A stretch of 8,752 nucleotides of DNA from Frankiales bacterium (GTDB taxonomy: Bacteria; Actinomycetota; Actinomycetes; Mycobacteriales; SCTD01): assembly GCA_025465145.1 (NCBI GenBank), contig JAODNS010000254.1, forward strand, positions 1 to 8,752, given 5' to 3'. The translations under genes and the position numbers were made by a program. The notes beneath the pieces were generated by a model, which saw only the letters and a list, made by a program, of their open reading frames with translations, searched no databases and was not told the DNA's origin. Shown piece by piece: positions 5,702 to 8,752 of the stretch; the first letter of the stretch is position 1; each line of letters begins with the position of its first letter.

Positions 5702-7167
5702 ACCGGCCGCGCCAGCGTCGTCGGGCGGTCCCGCCCGCGCAGCACCACCTGCTCACCGCGCTGCCAGTGGCCGGCCTCCGCGCCGCCCGCCTGCGCCACC
5801 ACATCCGCGTCCGCCAGCACGCAGCCGTCGGACTCCTTCGCCAGCTCCGTCAGCCGGGCCGCGGCGTTCACCGGGTCGCCGATGACGGTGTACTCGAACC
5901 GGCTCTCCGCGCCGACGTTGCCGGCCACCACGGTTCCTGCGGACACGCCGATCGCCGCGGCTACGGGCAGCTCCCGCAGCCGCCGCGCCAGCTCGCGCGC
6001 CGCGGACAGGCACGCCGTCGTCGCGTCCTGCAGGTCGACCGGCGCACCGAAGACGCACAGCGCCGCGTCGCCCTCGAACTTGTTGACCCCACCGCCGTGC
6101 TCGGTCACCACGTCGATGACGACGCCGAAGAAGGCGTTGAGCCGCCGGACGACCTCCTGCGGGTCGCTGGTCAGCGCCATGCCGGTGGACCCCACGACGT
6201 CCACGAACAGCACGGCCACCTCGCGCACCTCGCCGCCCAGCTCCACGCCGTGCTCGAGCGCGCGTTGCGCGACGGCGTCCCCGACCTGGCGGCCGAACAG
6301 GTCGCGCAGCCGGTCGCGCTCGCGCAGACCGGCCATCATGGCGTTGAAGCCGCTCTGCAGCCGGCCGACCTCGGAGGCGTCGTACACCGGCACCTCGGCG
6401 TCCAGCCGGCCGTTGCCGACGTCGCGCAGGGCGGCCGCGACGGACCGGATCGGGTCGCTCACGCCGCCGGCGGCCGCAACCATGGCCACCGCGCCCGCGA
6501 CCAGCGCCACGGCGACGAGGAACAGCACGCCCCCGGTGCGCAGCGGCGCGTGCGAGTGGGTCGGCGTCGTCAGTCCGAGCACGACGCCGAGCAGCGGGAG
6601 CGCCGTTCCCAGGGCCCAGGCGAGGACCAGCCGCGGCATGACGCCGAGCACCAGGGGTGGCGGCTCGGTCGCCCCAGTCATCGCCCGGGTGACGACCGGC
6701 CGCAGGCAGCGCTCGGCCAGCAGGTAGGCGATGCCGCACGTGGCGAAGCCACCGAGCACGATCGTCGTCGCGATGTCGAAGGCGAGGCGCGGGTCGTAGA
6801 ACACGTCCAGCCCCCCGAACAGCGCCGTCGCGAACAGCCAGATCCCCGCGTTCAGGCGCGTCTGCCGCAGCGGCTGGCGCAGGACGGCACGCCGGTCCGC
6901 GTCGGTGGGCGGCTGGTCCGACTCGAGCCAGCGGCGCATCGGCGCGGCCACCCGGTTGCCGATCGACGTGCCGACGACGCAGGCGCAGACCATGAACACG
7001 ACGAAGACGCCGATGTTCACCGCCCGCGGGCTGCCGTGGTCGGGCAGCTCGATGGGCAGCAGGTAGTAGAGGAAGACGAAGACGACCGCCGCGCCCGCCA
7101 CGTTGGCCGTGATCATCGCGCGGGTCAGCCGACGGTTCGCGAGCTGCGCCAGCTGCGGACCGGTCAC
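5698..7167 (-). CDS. Membrane class III adenylate cyclase (6 TM-HAMP-cyclase)
   Basis: 489 residues; makes cAMP from ATP at the inner face of the membrane. Six membrane helices are visible (about 22-38, 50-68, 107-124, 130-150, 176-200 and 211-232), followed by a HAMP domain (about 233-285) and the catalytic domain (about 314-440). Both metal-binding aspartates are present (Asp323 in FVDVVGST, Asp367 in NKFEGDAAL). So are the substrate-selecting Lys363 and Thr427 (in EYTVIGDPVN) and the transition-state residues Asn434 and Arg438. All point to an active enzyme specific for ATP. The layout matches the mycobacterial Rv1318c/Rv1319c/Rv1320c/Rv3645 group. The start is a GTG that overlaps the TGA of the upstream DUF3866 gene (GTGA, 7164-7167), implying translational coupling. 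The stop overlaps the opposing helical-protein gene. The signal sensed by the membrane part is unknown. Confidence 0.95.
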   Translation of the reverse strand: MTGPQLAQLANRRLTRAMITANVAGAAVVFVFLYYLLPIELPDHGSPRAVNIGVFVVFMVCACVVGTSIGNRVAAPMRRWLESDQPPTDADRRAVLRQPLRQTRLNAGIWLFATALFGGLDVFYDPRLAFDIATTIVLGGFATCGIAYLLAERCLRPVVTRAMTGATEPPPLVLGVMPRLVLAWALGTALPLLGVVLGLTTPTHSHAPLRTGGVLFLVAVALVAGAVAMVAAAGGVSDPIRSVAAALRDVGNGRLDAEVPVYDASEVGRLQSGFNAMMAGLRERDRLRDLFGRQVGDAVAQRALEHGVELGGEVREVAVLFVDVVGSTGMALTSDPQEVVRRLNAFFGVVIDVVTEHGGGVNKFEGDAALCVFGAPVDLQDATTACLSAARELARRLRELPVAAAIGVSAGTVVAGNVGAESRFEYTVIGDPVNAAARLTELAKESDGCVLADADVVAQAGGAEAGHWQRGEQVVLRGRDRPTTLARPV

Positions 7168-8195
7168 AGCAGCGACGCCGCGTGCCGGCCCGCCACGGCT
7201 GCGGCGAGGAACGCCAACGGGTCGTCGTCCAGCCCGCGGCCCATCGTCGACAGCTCCGCCGGCGACGCCCGCAGGGCATCGAGCAGGCCGTCCTCGGACA
7301 CCCGCACCACCCGGTGCCGCGGCAGGTCGACGTCGCCCTCGTACGACGCCGGCAGGACCACGTCCGCGGCCGCGAGGGCCACCCGCCCGTACGCGGTGGT
7401 GCTGTGGTGGCTGACGCCCCGGTGCCGGGGTCGCGCGTCGGCCTCCGACATCCGCAGCGCGCCGACCGGGCGGCCGCCGACGGCAGCGGCGGCGTTGACG
7501 GCCTCGCCGGCGGCGACGCCGGAGAAGCCCCAGGTGGTCCCGGTCCCCAGGTTGCCCGGCCCCTGGGCGACGACGACGACCTCGGCCTCCAGCACGCGGA
7601 CGGCGGCCAGCAGCCCCGAGTGCAGCGTCACCGTCTCGAGGTCACCGCCGAACGCCTGCCCGACCGTCACCGTGCCGACGAGCACGTCCGCCAGGGCAGC
7701 GACCGTCCGGGAGAACCACAGCGGCAGCGCGCCCCCGTCGGTCATCACGTACGCGACCCGCGTCTGCGGCCGGTCCGCGAGGACGCCCGCCACCACGGCC
7801 GGCAGCGAGGAGTGCAGATCGGCGACGACGATCGGCGTGCCGGGCAGCGGCACGTCCTCGGCCAGCAGCGCGTGGGTCGCTGCGTCCTGCTCGTCAGCAC
7901 CGAGCACCACCGTCTGCACGGGCGTGTAGCGGGCCTTCACCAGGTGACCCGGACCGGTGCGGTCCGGGGGGAGCCGGTCCGGCAGGGCGACGACGAGCGC
8001 GTAGCCGCCGGTGCCGAGCCCGAGGTCGAGGGCCGTGACGTTGAGCAGCACCGCGTCGCCGACCTCGGGCGGCCCGACGAGGTCCGGGTAGGCGAGGGCC
8101 CGGAGCACCTCGTCGTCCACCGCCACGTCCAGCTCGACCGCTCCGCGCCAGAAGCGCCCGAGCGCGCTGACGGTCCCGCGGCGCCAGGTGATCAA
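7164..8195 (-). CDS. DUF3866 family protein
   Basis: 343 residues, no signal peptide or convincing membrane helix. The sequence matches my memory of DUF3866, an actinobacterial family of unknown function often encoded near pafB. Features seen: N-terminal MITWRRGTVSALG, a beta-rich first 95 residues ending in GHLVKARYTPVQ (83-94), then a second domain with DLHS (126-129), MTDGGALP (151-158), VGQAFGGDLE (178-187), the glycine-rich QGPGNLGTGTTWGFSG (211-226) and RHRGVSHHSTTAYGR (257-271). The clustered His, Asp and Gly motifs look like an active or ligand-binding site, but I know of no established reaction. The TTG at 8195 is chosen because family members begin MIxWRxG and no in-frame start lies close upstream; the nearest ribosome-binding-like sequence (GAGCGG) is weak. 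It is the first gene of a two-gene operon with the cyclase and divergent from pafB. Confidence 0.88.
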   Translation of the reverse strand: MITWRRGTVSALGRFWRGAVELDVAVDDEVLRALAYPDLVGPPEVGDAVLLNVTALDLGLGTGGYALVVALPDRLPPDRTGPGHLVKARYTPVQTVVLGADEQDAATHALLAEDVPLPGTPIVVADLHSSLPAVVAGVLADRPQTRVAYVMTDGGALPLWFSRTVAALADVLVGTVTVGQAFGGDLETVTLHSGLLAAVRVLEAEVVVVAQGPGNLGTGTTWGFSGVAAGEAVNAAAAVGGRPVGALRMSEADARPRHRGVSHHSTTAYGRVALAAADVVLPASYEGDVDLPRHRVVRVSEDGLLDALRASPAELSTMGRGLDDDPLAFLAAAVAGRHAASLL

Positions 8196-8222
8196 GGCAC
8201 CGCTCGACGCGTCGCAGCGGCT

Positions 8223-8230
8223 GTGATCAC
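8223..8230. promoter_or_regulatory. GTGATCAC palindrome in the pafB/DUF3866 gap
   Basis: A perfect 8-base palindrome lies mid-way in the 60-base divergent gap. A related GTGATCAA covers the DUF3866 start codon at 8188-8195, 35 bases away centre to centre. It could be a regulator site affecting both genes, or chance. Confidence 0.25.
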
Positions 8231-8237
8231 GCGCCGC

Positions 8238-8247
8238 AGGCTAACGT
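8238..8247. promoter_or_regulatory. Overlapping -10 elements for pafB and DUF3866
   Basis: AGGCTAACGT contains TAACGT on the plus strand (8242-8247) and TAGCCT on the minus strand (8243-8238), both fitting TAnnnT. The plus element lies eight bases before the pafB ATG, which would give a leaderless or nearly leaderless mRNA, and pafB indeed lacks a Shine-Dalgarno. The minus element would give DUF3866 a leader of about 36 bases. No clear -35 is seen, and I find no TTGTCRGTG-type PafBC motif at the expected distance. Confidence 0.4.
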
Positions 8248-8255
8248 CCCAGCCC

Positions 8256-8752
8256 ATGTCGGCGCGGAAGACAGAGCGGCTTCTGAACCTGGTCATCTGC
8301 CTGCTCGCGACCCGCCGCTACCTGTCCGTGGCCGAGGTCCGCGAGAAGGTCCCGGGCTACGAGTCGGACAGCGAAGAGGCGTTCCGCCGGATGTTCGAGC
8401 GGGACAAGGAGGAGCTGCGCGAGCTCGGGATCCCGCTCGAGACCGGCAGCGACACCGCCGCGCACGACGACGAGCCGGGCTACCGGATCGCGCGCCGCGA
8501 CTACGAGCTGCCGCCGATCGCGCTGGAGCCGGACGAGGCCGCCGCGCTCGGGCTCGCCGCCCGGCTGCTGCACTCCGCGCCGCTCGCCGGTGCCACCGGC
8601 TCTGCGCTGCTGAAGCTGCGCGCCGCCGGCATCGACGCGCCGGAGGCCACCGGCGCGCTGGAGCCGCGCGTCGGCGGCAACGAGCCGGCGTTCGAGGCCT
8701 GCCTCGCCGCCGTGACGGCCGGCCGGCTGCTGCGCTTCACGTACCGCGCGAG
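8256..8752 (+). CDS. pafB: PafB, WYL-domain transcription factor (partial, C-terminus cut off)
   Basis: The first 165 residues are present; the gene runs off the window without a stop. An N-terminal winged-helix DNA-binding region (about 5-62) contains KTERLLNLVICLL, YLSVAEVREKV and RRMFERDKEELRELGI, the usual opening of PafB. A linker with YELPPIALEPDEAAALGLA (83-101) follows, and the cut falls at the start of the WYL domain (LLRFTYR, about 158-164). In mycobacteria PafB acts with PafC as the activator of the RecA/LexA-independent DNA-damage response. pafC would be expected just beyond the window, which cannot be seen here. The ATG at 8256 is the natural start: it matches the family N-terminus and follows a -10 element at leaderless spacing. 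PafA and PafB share a locus historically, but PafB is not needed for pupylation itself. Confidence 0.92.
   Translation, partial: MSARKTERLLNLVICLLATRRYLSVAEVREKVPGYESDSEEAFRRMFERDKEELRELGIPLETGSDTAAHDDEPGYRIARRDYELPPIALEPDEAAALGLAARLLHSAPLAGATGSALLKLRAAGIDAPEATGALEPRVGGNEPAFEACLAAVTAGRLLRFTYRA

Noticed and set aside
5563..7929. A 788-codon plus-strand open frame opposite the cyclase and DUF3866
   Set aside because: It is antisense to two well-recognised genes. Long antisense frames are common where G/C-ending codons remove stops, and the product is low-complexity Arg, Pro, Ala and His with no domain.

Overview
The window is chromosomal DNA from a high-GC actinobacterium. The strongest marker is pafA, the ligase that attaches the prokaryotic ubiquitin-like protein Pup, together with the start of pafB. 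Codons end in G or C almost without exception in the right half, and GTG and TTG starts are common. I see no rRNA, tRNA, CRISPR array, insertion sequence, phage gene or transposase.

Left part (1-3180). This is a loosely packed region of apparently single genes: a two-helix DUF1003 membrane protein on the minus strand, a 77-residue arginine-rich protein on the plus strand with a strong ribosome binding site, a complete membrane sensor histidine kinase with no response regulator beside it, about 520 bases with no convincing gene, and a 64-residue, probably all-beta protein. Codon third positions are visibly less GC-biased here than on the right.

Right part (3181-8752). This is a compact paf neighbourhood. 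pafA, an FKBP-type peptidyl-prolyl isomerase and a conserved helical protein of unknown function run on the plus strand with gaps of 13 and 2 bases, so they look like one operon. A minus-strand pair follows: a DUF3866 protein and a six-helix HAMP-class III adenylate cyclase, joined by a GTGA stop/start overlap. The cyclase ends against the helical-protein gene, both stops lying in one shared CTAG. pafB starts divergently from DUF3866 and runs off the window. In Mycobacterium tuberculosis pafA, pafB and pafC are adjacent; here pafA and pafB are separated by about 3.4 kb holding four genes.

The observation I would check first is the start of pafA. A perfect 10-base Shine-Dalgarno sequence sits 7 bases before an ATC codon that aligns with the Met1 of known PafA proteins. 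The first ATG, GTG or TTG in frame is five codons later and poorly spaced. This suggests a non-canonical AUC start. Two other genes (the kinase and pafB) have TAnnnT -10 elements placed for leaderless transcription, and the pafB/DUF3866 gap has overlapping -10 elements on both strands.

Functionally the right half joins protein tagging for the proteasome (pafA), protein folding (FKBP), cAMP signalling (cyclase) and the DNA-damage transcription factor PafBC (pafB). pup, dop, prcA and prcB are not in the window. I found no clearly new multi-gene system; the candidates are the pafA start, the DUF3866-cyclase pair and the small uncharacterised proteins.
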